Source: Alnus glutinosa
Lineage: Eukaryota; Streptophyta; Magnoliopsida; Fagales; Betulaceae
Direction of reading: 5' to 3'
Length of the DNA stretch: 64,000 nt
Assembly: GCF_958979055.1 (NCBI RefSeq)
Contig: NC_084897.1
Span: 25,075,628-25,139,627 of the forward strand
Shown piece by piece: positions 44,471-57,060 of the stretch (positions are counted from its first letter, which is position 1; the number at the start of each line of letters is the position of its first letter). The notes under the pieces are model-generated. The model worked only from the letters and a program-made list of their open reading frames with translations. It was not told the DNA's origin and did no database searches. A program made the position numbers and the translations under genes.

Positions 44471-44608
44471 AAGTAATGTTAGAACTCCATCTATAAATGA
44501 TGTGGCTTTTAAAATCACCACTGAGCGTGTGATTGATCACTATTAAATTTTGATCAAATAATGATTTTAAAAGCCATCACATTTTTAGATGAACATTTAG
44601 AATTACTT
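44471..44608. mobile_element. 138-bp hairpin MITE, 9-bp target duplication
   Basis: Ends AAGTAATG...AATTACTT are inverted and the interior pairs (tgatgtggcttttaaaatca against tgattttaaaagccatcaca). Flanks are CTAAGACGC (44462-44470) and CTAAGATGC (44609-44617), one mismatch, consistent with a Mutator-like 9-bp duplication. A related copy without clear ends follows at about 44656-44825. Confidence 0.78.
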
Positions 44609-44617
44609 CTAAGATGC

Positions 44618-45682
44618 ACATGTCTTTAGAATGCGTGATTTTTAATATATATTTTAGAGTAACGCTAGAAGAGTAGAAGACGTCTCTCAAAAAATGAGGT
44701 GCTCTTAAAATCATTATTGAGCTTGTGATTGATCACTATTTAATTTGGATCAAATTGTGATTTTAAAAGCCACATCATTTTTTTAGGGACACAATAGTCA
44801 CACATGAGGGACTTCTCGAATTATTCAATCAAATTAAGAAAACATGTGATATTTATTTTTAGAGCATGTAATTTTTATGTGTATCAAAATGTGTGTGAAA
44901 ATTATATTTCTTAGGACATATGTTAATTTAATAAATTAGATTGAAATAATTTTGTTCAACAAAAGAAAATTTTATACAAAAAATTGAGACAATTCCATAC
45001 AACTTAGACCCATCAATATCTAATAAAAGTAGACATAATCTAAATTACAATAGAGATGGACTAAATTTTCACTCTAATTACCGCATCATGTTTAGAGCTT
45101 TACATATATGAAAGGTGCAAGCTCGGAAGTCTGAAGAGATTATCAGAACAATACTTAATTAACAACAAAATTTATTGGCATCCGAGGGCCTTAGTTAGGT
45201 CTTAATTAGATTTTTTTCCCCCCTTGGCCCTTCCTATCTTATAAGTTACAATTACAACGCATCCCAAGATATATATGCAACCAACAGAATATCCCATACA
45301 ACACCAAAAACAACAAAAAACTATATGTGATTTTTGCAATCAATTAATTTAGGAAAAAAAAATTAAAGATCGTAATTCATTAACAAAAAATTAATAATCA
45401 GGAACTTAATGCAATCAAATAAGATAAATATCAGAAAGATATTAATGTATTAAATAATTTGTAGCAAAACTAAAAACAATGATAAAATTTCTTTAAACTA
45501 AACAATTTAAGCTAGTTACGGCATATATAAAATCCAGTAAAAGAAAGAGAGAGAGCTTAAACAAAAGAAATATAAATAACATGAACTTTGTTAAAACTAT
45601 AAAATAGGTATTATCTATTTCACTTTAAATTCAGCGATTGTGTTCCATACAATATCTAAATTATAGATTGAATATTGATTTA
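44618..45682. other. AT-rich region with a second hairpin copy
   Basis: About 44656-44825 repeats the 44471 hairpin motif (gtgattgatcactatttaat, aagccacatc). The rest is AT-rich and no gene is seen. Confidence 0.45.
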
Positions 45683-45851
45683 GAGAAATGATACACATAT
45701 ATTTCCTATACGTTTTTTACACATTTACATACAACCAAGTTTCAAATTCACCATTGATATTGTGGGACTCAGTGTGCCCCATAAATTTAATAGTAGATTT
45801 AAAAATGAGATATATAGTAAATGTGTAGAAGGTGTAGGAATATCATTTCTC
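45683..45851. mobile_element. 169-bp Mutator-like MITE with perfect 9-bp target duplication
   Basis: Perfect 11-bp terminal inverted repeats GAGAAATGATA / TATCATTTCTC, extended imperfectly inward. Identical ATTGATTTA copies flank it at 45674-45682 and 45852-45860. No coding capacity. Confidence 0.92.
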
Positions 45852-45860
45852 ATTGATTTA

Positions 45861-47370
45861 TTTACATACATTGTGTAATTTAAGTAATGTTTTGAATTCC
45901 TTAAGGATATTTTATACAAGGGAAGCAATCTCATTTTGATTGTTAATTATCTTATAAAGAATCTGAATTTAGACTCTGACATATGTGATCCGTGTTGAAA
46001 TCTCAAACTCTCTTGACTTAAGATTTTCATTTTTATTATATATAGTTAGTTTAGATATCTTTAAATACTAATTTCTTATTTTTATATGGGTTTAAATCTA
46101 TTGATTTTCTAATAATATAGCATGATATTAGAGTAATGAATCTGAATTTAGACTCTGACTTATTTATAAGAATTACATGTGCAATTGTGCATCATGCTAA
46201 ATACTAATATCTAACCATTGTACTATATATATATATATATATATTAAAGTAATGTAACTCTTTATGCTTGTTTATCACACAAATTTCATACCAGTTAACG
46301 TGACGTATTTTAGGCGACTTCCCATGTCGATCAGTCACTTAAAAAAAATGAAAGTGTTAGCAACTTATAACACGCAACATCAATCGATATAAAAAATAGT
46401 GTAAATAGTAGCATTACTCATGCTTTTAATATAGAAGCTCTAAATTAAAATCCGAAACAAAAAAATCACAGCCTCAATCTTCTTAAAAAGGAAGTTCATC
46501 ATCATCATATTTGTCAAGAATAAAATCCTCTCTATTTTATTTGAATTACGTATTCATCATTTGAGAAAATATCAATTATTATTTGTAATACGAGTAATGT
46601 TATACACTATGAGATATGATACGTTTACAACATTTATATAACTTTTATACAACCCCAATAACTTTTTTAAAAAATAATAATAATAATAAAAACAAAAATT
46701 AATCATTAGATATATAAGACCTACATGTACGTAGGAAAATAGATATAATTGTTAATTTTTTTTTTTAAAAAAAAGTTTCAGGAATTATACAAAAGTTGTA
46801 ATCGTATCGTATCTCATACACTATACTTATATGTCACTTTGTTGATGCAATACACGTACTATCAATTAACATTTGAATGCTTCTCTAATAGAGAAATACT
46901 ATTTTTCCTTCTTCTGTCCACCCCCGCCTAACTCCATCCATATTTTTTTTTTTCTAGATCTAACACTAAATCTATAGAACCCACAATAACTGATTTGCAT
47001 AGACACATCAACAAAGTATAATAAAAATAAAATAAAAGAATACTCTATATATAACATTTATCTTGTAAAATTTAATTAAACTATAAATTAGTTTCTCTCC
47101 ATTTCTCCATTTCAAAAGAGAATCCTCATCCATTTGTCAATGACTTCCTATAAATATCATATAATTCTCATCTTGAATGAATTACGAAATATGTGTAACA
47201 ACTTTGGTGGATCGGCCGGTTGGAGATGCTAGACTACAACTCCGGGAAATACGTATATATCTCAATGAAGTGAAGACAAAATGCGCAAGCGTGGCGCATT
47301 AGGTGCACCCAATATGGCCACCTCATTAAATGGTTTGTTGTAAGCCCTAGATCTTCCGGATCGCCCACTA
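45861..47370. other. AT-rich upstream region of the P450 gene
   Basis: No gene. An (AT)n run at about 46218-46240 and several MITE-like scraps. The last few hundred bases before 47371 should hold P450 regulatory DNA. Confidence 0.45.
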
Positions 47371-47377
47371 TTATAAG
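47371..47377 (+). promoter_or_regulatory. Candidate TATA box of the P450 gene
   Basis: TTATAAG about 255 bp upstream of the chosen ATG, with a CT-rich leader beginning about 60 bp downstream. Position fits a transcription start near 47400. Confidence 0.45.
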
Positions 47378-47435
47378 ATGTATATCCCCATATCTTTCAA
47401 TTATCTCACACGGACAAACAAGTTCTTCCTTGTCA

Positions 47436-47437
<2 letters not shown>

Positions 47438-47475
<38 letters not shown>
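47438..47475 (+). repeat. (CT)19 in the P450 leader
   Basis: Thirty-eight bases of CT in the predicted 5' UTR. Pyrimidine tracts are common in plant leaders and this one is likely length-variable. Confidence 0.92.
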
Positions 47476-47478
<3 letters not shown>

Positions 47479-47625
47479 GCTCTCTCTGTCAAAGACGCAC
47501 ACACAAAGCGGTAAAATCGAGCTGCATGGAGTGACATGTCTTGGTTACCTCAAAAAAATTGCAGGGTGTAGAGCTAGGGTTTCAGAGCTCTTAAAAAAGT
47601 GAAGGAAAGGAGGTTTCAGAGAGAA

Positions 47626-50600
47626 ATGAAGTGGGTTATTGGATGTTGGGTTTTGATAGGTATTGTTGTGGGATGGTATTGGTTCAAGAAGAAGAGCAAG
47701 ATAGAAAAGAGGAGTGGGGTTCCAAGAGGGAATTTAGGTTGGCCTTTCGTAGGAGAAACTCTCGACTTCATTGCTTGTGGCTACACCAGCCGACCTGTCA
47801 GCTTCATGGACAAACGCAAATCTCTGTAAGCTTTTTCTCTCTTCTCTATTTATTTCATCTTCAATCCTACCCAGCCAATATTTCCCCTTCTTTGGTCCCC
47901 CTGCCGCCCTGTTACCTCCATAGATTGATGTACCTTTTTCTTTCTTTCTTTCTTTCTTTCTTTAATTTTTCCTACTCTAAATCAGTTTCAAATTTTGATT
48001 TCAATTAAAAAAGCCTGAGTTCTATTTATGTTGTTGTTTTTCAAAACATTTTCATCACATATTAAGATCACAGCAACGGCTTGCAGTCTCTTTACTTATG
48101 TTGTCCATGATCATCTTGTCTCATCATAAGACCATGCATGATCCTTTTCAAAAAAAAAAAAGACCATGCATGATCAATTGCTGTAATTAAAAACATGTTA
48201 AACGGCAATGTTTGTCAACGTGTTTTGGGATAATATTTTTTTTTTTGATCTGTAAAACCGTTCTTTGTAAAAGTGAAAATTGTTTTTATATTTTAGGATG
48301 GTTGTCATGTAAAGGCCAAAAATGTTTTTGTATTTTTAGGATTGAGTTGTATTTTAGGATGTTTGAAATTTTAACAAACCTAACCGTCTTGCTCCTTAGA
48401 AATCCCACCAAAATATGATTGAATTGGCTGAACAAGTACAACTGTACAAGCAAACTTGGCTAGTATTTATTCGATAAGTTATATGCTCAAGAAAAGAGAA
48501 AAGAGAAAAGAGAAAAGAAATAAATAGTGTAAGCAAATTAAGCTTTATCTAAGATCACATTTTCTGACACCTTATTACGAACAAAAAATGAGATGGCAGA
48601 GGATGGTGCTTTATAAATTATGTGGAGTACTACTTACCATTATAAAATATGTGGACTACTTACCATTAAAAAACTTACGAAAAGTTTTGGAAGAGGATGG
48701 TGCTTTATAAATTAAATATTAAATATATAGAGTAATGCTAAACAAAGTTAGACAGGAGCAGCCCAATAAAGTAAAAGAAAGAAAAGCCTGCTCATTTGCA
48801 GTAACTAGACCTCTAGGGGCTTAGATAAAAGATGATCAGTAACCAGAGTCTATTCTCTCTGTAGATATATTTCAGCCTCCCAATAAACTGACCATTTCTT
48901 TGCTTCAATCAATCAATCAAAAAGAAGAAACAAAAGCGGTAATGAAAGCAACTCCCTTCTTCTCTCTCACTCTCTGAACAGGTACGGGAAGGTGTTTAAA
49001 ACACACATCTTGGGAACACCCATCATAGTTTCCACGGATCCGGACGTAAACAAGGTGATCTTACACAACCATGGCAACACTTTTATCCCTGCATATCCCA
49101 AATCGATTACAGAATTATTTGGAAAAAATTCTATACTCCAAATCAACGGAAATCTTCACAAGAGGGTGCACGCACTGATCGCAGGCTTCCTTAGATCCCC
49201 ACAGCACAAAGCCCGGATCACCAAAGACATTGAAAACTCGGTCAAAAACTCCCTAGCTACTTGGAAGGACATGCACCAAATATACGTCCAAGATGAAACC
49301 AAAAAGGTCTCTCTCCCCCTAAACACAACAATATATAACTACAAACAACTCAATTTTTTTTTTCCCTCTCTCATGAAGTTTTTGGCTTCTGGGTGTCGCA
49401 GATCACGTTTGAGGTACTGGTTAAAGCATTGATGAGCGTTGGTCCAGGTGAAGATTTGAACTTTTTGAAAAGAGAATTTGAAGAGTTCATCAAAGGGTTG
49501 ATTTGTTTACCTATTAAGCTTCCTGGAACAAGACTATATAAATCTCTCAAGGTAATTAATTTAACAAAGCTCTTCTATATTATGTCAGGATTTGTTAGGG
49601 TTTACTTTTCATGGTGTTGCATGTAGGCTAAGGAGAGGATGTTGAAGATGGTGGAGAAGATAGTGGAGGAGAGAAAAATAGCTCGGAAAAATACAGACGA
49701 GAAGGGTCCGATAATTGATGCACTCGACGTGCTGTTACGGGATGGTAGTGATTCAAACGATACGGAACGCCTGCCGTTGGATTTCATCAGTGGGAATATC
49801 ATAGAAATGATGGTACCCGGAGAGGAAACCATGCCCACGGCAATGACCCTAGCTGTCAAATTCCTCAGTGACTGCCCTGTTGCTCTAGAAAACTTAATGG
49901 TACGTAATAGATTCGAATATGGTTTTTTACTTTGACTTCGATTTTAATCAACGGTTGGGATTATTTCTGAGTTCGTACATCGATGGGCCCCCCGAGATGT
50001 CCACTTCAAGATATATATATATTGTTAAAAGTGTTTGACCTTTTGCTAAAAGCACGAACACAAGCACACGAGTGAGACATAGAGTACGTGTGAGGGTCCA
50101 CGTGGAGTTAAAGTAAGGAGTGGACGTTTGGCAGCCGTATGATTTTGATTGAACGGCTGTCAGGTCAGGACCACCTAATTAACTTCGTGTCTGTCCGCAT
50201 TGCGACCACTAGCTGTCATATTGTCGGTGTTCAGTAAATTCACTTTGGAATTCTTTCCTTTCGTTTTATTATTTATTTATTTATTTTTAATAAAGCTACT
50301 CTTCATAACTAGTTTTATCAGGCTTATATTATACCGACTAAAACACGTGTTTGAAGAGATTTACAATATCAACCATTTAAAAAATAAAAGTATAAAATCA
50401 TTTAAAATATGTCATGGAAATTGTGTAAAATTAGTGTAATAAATCGATGTAAAGTGTTGTATTAATTTTATTTTTTTTTTCATTTTTTTTTTGGGTTATA
50501 TCACTCCGACCTTGCTACTATATCTGTTTGGAATTCTTCAAGGAGAATGCTAGGGTATACTTGGGTATTAACCATTTGGAAAATGTTAGAGATAATACCA

Positions 50601-53337
50601 ATTTTATTACAATTTTTCTATGAACACGTGGCATCTTAAGTGACAACTGCTACATCATTTGTTGTGCACGAAACATTACCTTTTTAAAAAATTAGTCGTC
50701 AAGTGAGGTGAAAAGTGCCAAATAAGGGTCGCATCAATTTGTAAAAAACATGTAAATTTCTTAGTGCCGGTAGCCAGAAACGGACCAACAGATCTAGGGG
50801 TTGTAATAAGAAAGTTTTTTTTTTGATATATATTGTGCTCCTCAGCACTGAAAAATCATTCTGTTTTGATATGATATGAATCAAGGCACAGTATCTTAAA
50901 ACCCAAATGGTAGCCCTGTAATTTATGAGGTAAATCTAAAGTTTCTCTCATGAGAATTAGGATTAATCTGTAATTAATTAAGACATAAATTTATCCTTAA
51001 TTAGCCAAGTGAATTGTATTCTAAAGTAAAAGAAAATATTTATATATAGGTTAACTTGTCAAATGTGCATGAGTGGCTAAATTTTGTGGGTGAAACATAT
51101 TTATGAAAAGTAATGCCATAAATCACAACTATTTTACAATGTTGATGTGTCGGCCAGTCCCAAACAATCTTTAGATTTTGTGTATTGTACGTAATTGTGA
51201 TCGATATTGGTGACCTGGCCTTAAATTTTACAGTGTTGATTTTATTTCATTCATTTTCTATGGGATAAAGTTTTTCTCTGAATTGGGTGGTAAGAGGAAA
51301 TTACTGCATCTATCCTTAAAACATTTAGTTTGAAGAAAATTAGGAGGAAAACTTCATTGTTTTTTTATGCATTTGGTTTTAATGCGTTTAGGTAATTATC
51401 ATGTAGGAGGAGAACATGGAATTGAAGAAGAGGAAGACCGATTCCTGTGATGATTATGGTTGGACTGACTACATGTCTTTGCAGTTTACTCAAAATGTGA
51501 GTCTCATCAACAGTTAGAAAGAGAGGGAACTGATAATCTATTTACAGCATTATATATGAAATTTAAAGCTATTTTCAAGAAACTAGAGATATATATTAAT
51601 ACATCAGACCCTGTTATTCTTATTCTTCATCAAAAGGTGATTAGTGAAACTCTTAGAATGGCGAATATCATCAACGGGGTGTGGAGAAAAGCACTCAAGG
51701 ATGTAGAAATCAAAGGTCAGTTTTCTAGAGAATTTGCAATCTCTCTTTGTTCAATTTTTCAATTTTATTTAGGCTTGTTATGATGGTTAGCAGGTTATTC
51801 GATACCTCAGGGATGGTGTGTATTGGCATCTTTTATTTCTGTTCACATGGATGAAAACAACTACGAAAACCCAAATCAGTTTGATCCATGGAGATGGGAG
51901 GTAAGTATTAAATAATGTTAGAATATTTTATTAAATTTTACAACGACCGGTGATTTAACACGGTATCATAACAAAGGTTTTGAGTTCAAATATTTTTCCA
52001 TCATTCACTAATTCACGTGTTGGGCCTGCGAGAGTTTAAGCATGCGCGTGAAGGAGAGTGTGAACACACATGTGAGCAAATGATTAATATATAGAATATT
52101 AATTAAGTGATTAAATCAACTATTTCGTATCGACTTAAGCTTAAGAAACTAAACAAATTATAATGATTCTTTCACTTGAAGCATGGAATATCATGTTCAT
52201 CAGGTTAGTCGGCATGGAATCTTTGTGGGCTCTCTAGTCTCTAATTATATATGATATCTTTGTTTTCAGAAAATAGGAGCTGCTGTTAACAACAACTGTT
52301 TAACACCATTCGGTGGTGGACAGAGGCTATGCCCTGGATTAGAACTTTCCCGGCTTGAGCTCTCAATATTTCTTCATCATCTCGTCACTAGTTACAGGTA
52401 ATTTTGCCCACCAAATCTTGCACACCTTACAAGATAACCGAATCACACTAATATATGTCGTTTTGGTTAAACACACATAATTTAAAAATAAAAAGAATTG
52501 AATATCGGTTCAAACATGAGCATTTTTAGTAGCCTCACCAAATTAGTTTTTTAGCTATTTTGGTGAGCCAATTTGATGAAAACTCTTAAAAACCACTCCC
52601 AGCAGCCTCACCATTTTAACCAAAAAAATTTGATGACTGAAATTACTAGTCAAATTAGACCAGGTATTTTCACTCAACAACCCACTCACCAAATTTTGTT
52701 TCACATTTCTCTCTCACATGATTAGCACACTTTTTCCTTTTTTCTCTCATTTTCTTCTCTCATCTCCCATCTCTCACACGATAATGTCCTTATTTCATGG
52801 ATATAAATGATTTTTTATAAAAATATTATATAGAGAAAAAATAAAGAAATATGAAAAAAATTATTATTTAAATGGAATAGTAAATATTGACTAGTTAAAA
52901 TGGTGAGGCTGCTGGGGGAATTTTAATAAAGTGGCTCATCAGAATAGAAAAAAGTAATTTTTAGTTATTTTGGTGAGTAAAATTTGGTGAGGCTACTAGG
53001 AATGCTCTAATATGTCATTTTGGTTTAGCGGTTTCAAAATGTCGTGGTTTAGTGGTTTCCGTAGTGCGAAACGTGAATTTTGGCACGTTTCAAACCGAAC
53101 CATCTTTTTTTTTTTTTCTTTTTCTTTTTCGAGAGGTACTCCCAAACAAGATACTTGGTGTGGGAAATTGTGGGGCTAAAAACAGTCAATAATTGATAGA
53201 GCTTTCTGTTCTTCTTTTTTGTTTTCTTTTCGTTGTGCAGGTGGGTAGCTCAACAGGATGACATAGTCCATTTTCCAACGGTGAAGATGAAGAGAAAGCT
53301 CCCCATCAGGGTCACCTCCATAAGCACTTCAGACTAA
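47626..53337 (+). CDS. CYP90D: Cytochrome P450, CYP90D type (brassinosteroid C-23 hydroxylase)
   Basis: Nine exons: 47626-47825, 48982-49306, 49402-49551, 49627-49899, 51407-51496, 51637-51715, 51794-51900, 52270-52397 and 53241-53337 (TAA), total 482 aa with matched phases. The N-terminus [20 protein letters not shown] is an ER membrane anchor, followed by a basic patch and [15 protein letters not shown]. The I-helix motif reads [14 protein letters not shown], the K-helix ExxR is SETLRMANI, and the haem loop is [13 protein letters not shown] with the axial Cys. [18 protein letters not shown] and [13 protein letters not shown] match the CYP90 family, closest to CYP90D1, which hydroxylates brassinosteroid precursors at C-23. 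The ATG at 47626 is used because the frame opens upstream only with GTG. Intron 4 (49900-51406) is the largest; introns 7 and 8 contain TRIM and MITE insertions. Substrate is inferred from family. Confidence 0.94.
51916..52165 (+). mobile_element. TRIM remnant in P450 intron 7
   Basis: TGTTAGAATATTTTATTAAA ... GATTTAACA (51916-51960) then CGGTATCATAAC, a diverged tRNA-Met primer site, then ttcacgtgttgggcc and gaaggagagtg, and a decayed second terminal repeat near 52100-52165. Same family as 7923 and 54163. Confidence 0.6.
52518..53007. mobile_element. MITE in P450 intron 8
   Basis: Ends GAGCATTTTTAGTAGCCTCA / TGAGGCTACTAGGAATGCTC (plus-strand right end ...ggtgaggctactaggaatgctc) are inverted and the motif ttggtgag recurs inside. 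About 490 bp, no ORF, no sure target duplication. Confidence 0.75.
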
Positions 53338-54162
53338 TTTGGTGCAACTGCAAATAAGAATGAAAATTAACCAATGGAGGAAGAAGCCCAGCACATGGAT
53401 CTTAAACCTTAAAGGATAAATACAATTAGACAGACCCACGAGGTTGCATCCCCCATCAAATAGGACTCTATAATTGTGTTAGCTCTGGTGTCACTGTCTG
53501 TGTTCATGGCAGGACGGGCTGTTTGGGCCAGTGTCCCTGTCCTTAGAGCAATGCAAGTGGGGAAAGATTAAATCTAACTTTCAAATGTTGGTCTCGAACT
53601 ATTAAATTTTCTGTTTGATTCGATAATAACAGTTCGGCGGTTGCATGGGCCATGATGCTTCTCCTTCCATCGACTGCATGTGCTGGACTAATGAACGTTA
53701 GGTTAGTGGAGCCCTAGTACAAGTCCCGTACCCTCCAATTACCTTCTTTTTTTATGTTTTTATTTTGGGACAAGGATCCACACCAGTCATTTCATGCTTG
53801 AGATTTTTATTTTGTTGCAACGGTGTACGTGATGACGCATTATTTAAAACTTTTAAATGACTCTGGTAGCATCTTCATCACGTAGCATGATATACATGGG
53901 TAATACATTCATGTAAAAATTCATGGATGTTACTCACTTTCAAAAGACGGCTTGAAAGAGAATGTGACATTATGTCTTATAAAGTATCTAAGTCATGTAT
54001 CTTTTGGTGATTTTGGATACTTTAACACACCTCCTCACGTGAGGCAACTTTGGCCAAACACGTGTTCAACTTCGGGAAGAAAAGGTCAATCATTGTCCAA
54101 TGAATCTACTCTGATACCATATTAAATTATCAATTATCCTTTTAGCTCCATGTGAGAGGAAG
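53338..54162. other. P450 3' UTR and intergenic sequence
   Basis: No gene. About 54110-54140 holds an inverted piece of the TRIM end plus primer-site (ctctgataccat...aattatcaattatc), just before the direct TRIM at 54163. Confidence 0.5.
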
Positions 54163-54449
54163 TGTTAAAGTATTGATTAAGTGATTAAATTTACTTTTTT
54201 CCTATTAACTTAAGTTTTTGTGATAATTTATAATTTAACATAGTATCAGAGCCAAAGATCTTAAGTTCGAACCTTGATTCCATCAATTCACTCAATTTCA
54301 ATTTAATATTTCACGTGTTAGACCTTACCTATTAAAAAGAAGTTTAAGTACACACGTGAGAAAGAGTGTTAATGTTAAAGTATTGATTAAATAGTTAAAT
54401 TTACTTCTTCCCATTAACTTAAGCATTTGAGATAATTGATAATTTAACA
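54163..54449 (+). mobile_element. TRIM with both terminal repeats
   Basis: Terminal repeats 54163-54240 (78 bp) and 54373-54449 (77 bp) both begin TGTTAAAGTATTGATTAA and end AATTTAACA. The primer site TAGTATCAGAGCC starts immediately after the first repeat at 54241, and a purine-rich gtgagaaagag lies just before the second. The 132-bp interior codes for nothing. A 5-bp target duplication is not seen (ggaag / attcg), so nesting or decay is likely. Confidence 0.85.
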
Positions 54450-55034
54450 ATTCGGAGTTGTTTATAACCGAACTACTCGATGGTGAACCATAGTGTTCTT
54501 ACTTTATCATAGCCAACTATCTGTTAAAATATTAATTTAGAGTTTTTGAAATAAGCAATGATTGAATATAGATTTTGATTTCACAGTTTATCCTTATTTT
54601 CTGTTAAATATTTTAGGTATTGAGTCTCATGAGAGTTTGAATTCACACGGAAATGTTAAAGATTAAATTTATCATTTTTTTTTTTTTTATCAATTAAGTT
54701 TTTAGGATAAATATCCCTTTTAAGACTTATCCTAAACTGGCCTATGAAAGTAACATGCAACAGGTAAATAAGCAAACGTGATGGACATCCTTGCACGATC
54801 TAAGTTTCTGTTGGACTTTATTTGTCAAGAGAAATAATCTACCAAATTAGACACCAATTTCATTAATCAAAAAAAAAGAGCAGAACTTGAATGAAATCAA
54901 ATGGACTGACTTTAAAAAATTACAAAAATCAAAAGATAATCTTCTCTCTCGTAGAGCTTACCCGAGAATACTCTCATATCCCTTTCTGCTTCACCCTTAC
55001 GTTCCCCTATCTACGTACCCCCACTTTCCTTCGC
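54450..55034. other. Spacer with further TRIM-like fragments
   Basis: About 54527-54715 has diverged TGTTAAAATATTAATTT... and TGTTAAAGATTAAATTTATC segments of the TRIM family. No gene. Confidence 0.45.
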
Positions 55035-57060
55035 CATGAACAAGACTCAAGCAGATATTGACTAGTTTATCACCCAAACTGAGGCTCTAAACTGGCAGGA
55101 AAACCCACTTCCCTTCCTCCCAAATGCACCAAATAGTGACCACACACCTTCCATTTTCCTTGTGGGTCGTATCATAGCCAAATTTCTAAGCAGGATTTCT
55201 GGCTCGAAGGCCAAGCTTCTATCCTAGGCAGCTCGTACCACCCTCATTAAAACAGTTGTCAATGCATCCCAAGCTACACCATGTCCATGTCCCTCTTCAT
55301 GTTGCCTAAATCTCTATGCCAGGATATTTATTTTGCTCTTAGATAGTTTCGGTGGCGTTTCCCCCAATAAAAAAAAAAGAATAATAATAATAATAATCTC
55401 ACTCGTTTTGGTTAGAACAGAATTTGCTCCCATAGGTCTATTGGGGGCCTCGAGCTTAGCGAAAATGATGTGTGGGGGACGTTTTTCCGTCCCCCAACCG
55501 TCACTTTTTAATAAAAAAGTAATTTCTGATTTGACATTAGAGATTACTTTTTTATTAAAAAGTGTCGGTTGAGAGACGGAAAAACGTCCACCGTGAATCA
55601 CTGCTCCGAGCTTAGGTCTATGGAGTATCATAACAGAGCTTTACTAGCTAGGCTTAGTCGTGGAAAAGTCCTTACTAATCAAGATTTGCGTTAGGAATTG
55701 GGTTGATTCTTTCAAAGCCAAGTATCTCCACAGGGATGATTTCCTTCAGGTATCTGTCAAACCCTCTGCTTTTGGCTGTGGAAAGGGATTCTTAGAAGTA
55801 GGGAGGTGATGGAAAAAGGAGCTTGTTGGGCAATTTTCAATGGTATTGCTCTGAACATTTGGAATTCTCCATGGATTCTCTCTTTGCACCAGTACCAAAC
55901 CTTAACCTTTTCAACCCTCATGACAAGCACATAGCTGACCTTATCAAAACCTGGAATTCTAGCCTCATAAACAACCTGTTTGATCCCATCTCAGCTCAGC
56001 AAATCCTAAATATCCATCTGGGCCAGTCTAGTTCCACTTACCATTGGGTTTGGTCTCCTCCTCCAAGGGCCAATTCTTTGTAAGATCTGCCCACGAAGTA
56101 GATACCATCAGCCACTTCTCTAGTTCGTCTCCTAATAGCCTGACTGATTAAAAGAGTTTTAAAATTCAGCAGAAGCTGAAACATTTGCTTTGGAAGATCA
56201 CTTGGAATATTCTTCTAGTAAGGGCAAACGTTTATCGTTTCATCCCTTCTAGGGATCAAGATTCAAGATTGCTGCTGTTGCCCTATGTGTAATGGCCCTC
56301 CGAAAACCATTCGACATATTTTCTTGGACTGCCCTTTTGCCAGATCCATTTGGCGCAATTCCAGGTGGCCTTTAAATTCTTCGGACTTTGGTTCTCATCC
56401 CACTGTGGTCTGGACAAAATTCTTGCTTCAGCACCATCTGGTGGAATTCCCAAGAATGTAGTACATGATTTTCAAATCTTTGCTTTGGCTTCCTTGGATC
56501 AAATTTGGTTGGCTAGGAATAAGCTTGTGCATAGCAATGTTCAGTCTAACCCTTCCTCGTCAGTCCTCCCTGAAAACCATCCTCACCTCAGTGAAAGCTC
56601 ATCTCTCAGCTTGGGAAAAAATCTCTCCCTCCTCGAATGATTGGATTCCCCCTCCATTAGGCTCTATCAAGCTAATTTTGAAGTGGAGATTCGTCCTCAA
56701 TTTGTTGTGGTTGCTGTAGCCTTGAGTGACCATGAGGGTAACATTATTGCAACTTCCCCGGGTATTCACTTGGGGAGGCCAGTCTTTCATAGTTTCATTG
56801 ATGCTATGCTCTCACCCTTGAAGGTGACTCTGTTAACTTGGCTATCAACAAAAGCCATCTCTTTACCGATTGGCCTTGTGCCCCCATCATCACCGACATC
56901 CATCAGCAGCTGCTCCTTGTTAAGAAGTGGATTGTGTTGAAGATCTCAAAATGTGCCAAATTTCATACACATCAAAGTGCTAAATAGGCCGCTTCTCATA
57001 ATTTGTTTTGAAGCATTTCCTTTCACTCCCCTTTTCTTTCCTCCATTACCATTAGAAGTG
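55035..57060 (+). pseudogene. Decayed LINE (ORF1 piece, RT end, zinc knuckle, RNase H)
   Basis: Frames broken by many stops read as: an ORF1-like segment (MNKTQADID-stop, NWQENPLPFLPNAPNSD, SIFLVGRIIAKF), RT C-terminal sequence (NLYARIFILLLDSFGGVSPN, DKHIADLIKTWNSSLINNLF, STYHWVWSPPPRANSL), a zinc-finger-like CCPMCNGPPKTIRHIFLDC, then an RNase H-like domain (WIPPPLGSIKL, ALSDHEGNIIAT) and a tail resembling NFHTHQSAK-stop-AASH. Order matches a plant LINE with C-terminal RNase H, but most of ORF2 (endonuclease, RT core) is deleted. A 147-bp MITE interrupts it at 55460. Confidence 0.78.
55460..55606. mobile_element. 147-bp hairpin MITE nested in the LINE, 9-bp target duplication
   Basis: Identical CGAGCTTAG copies flank it at 55451-55459 and 55607-55615. 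The interior is a near-perfect hairpin: ggacgtttttccgtc ... gacggaaaaacgtcc and actttttaataaaaaagtaa ... attacttttttattaaaaag(t). Confidence 0.93.

Noticed and set aside
54527..54715. A fourth full TRIM
   Set aside because: Only diverged segments are present; no primer site and no paired terminal repeats.
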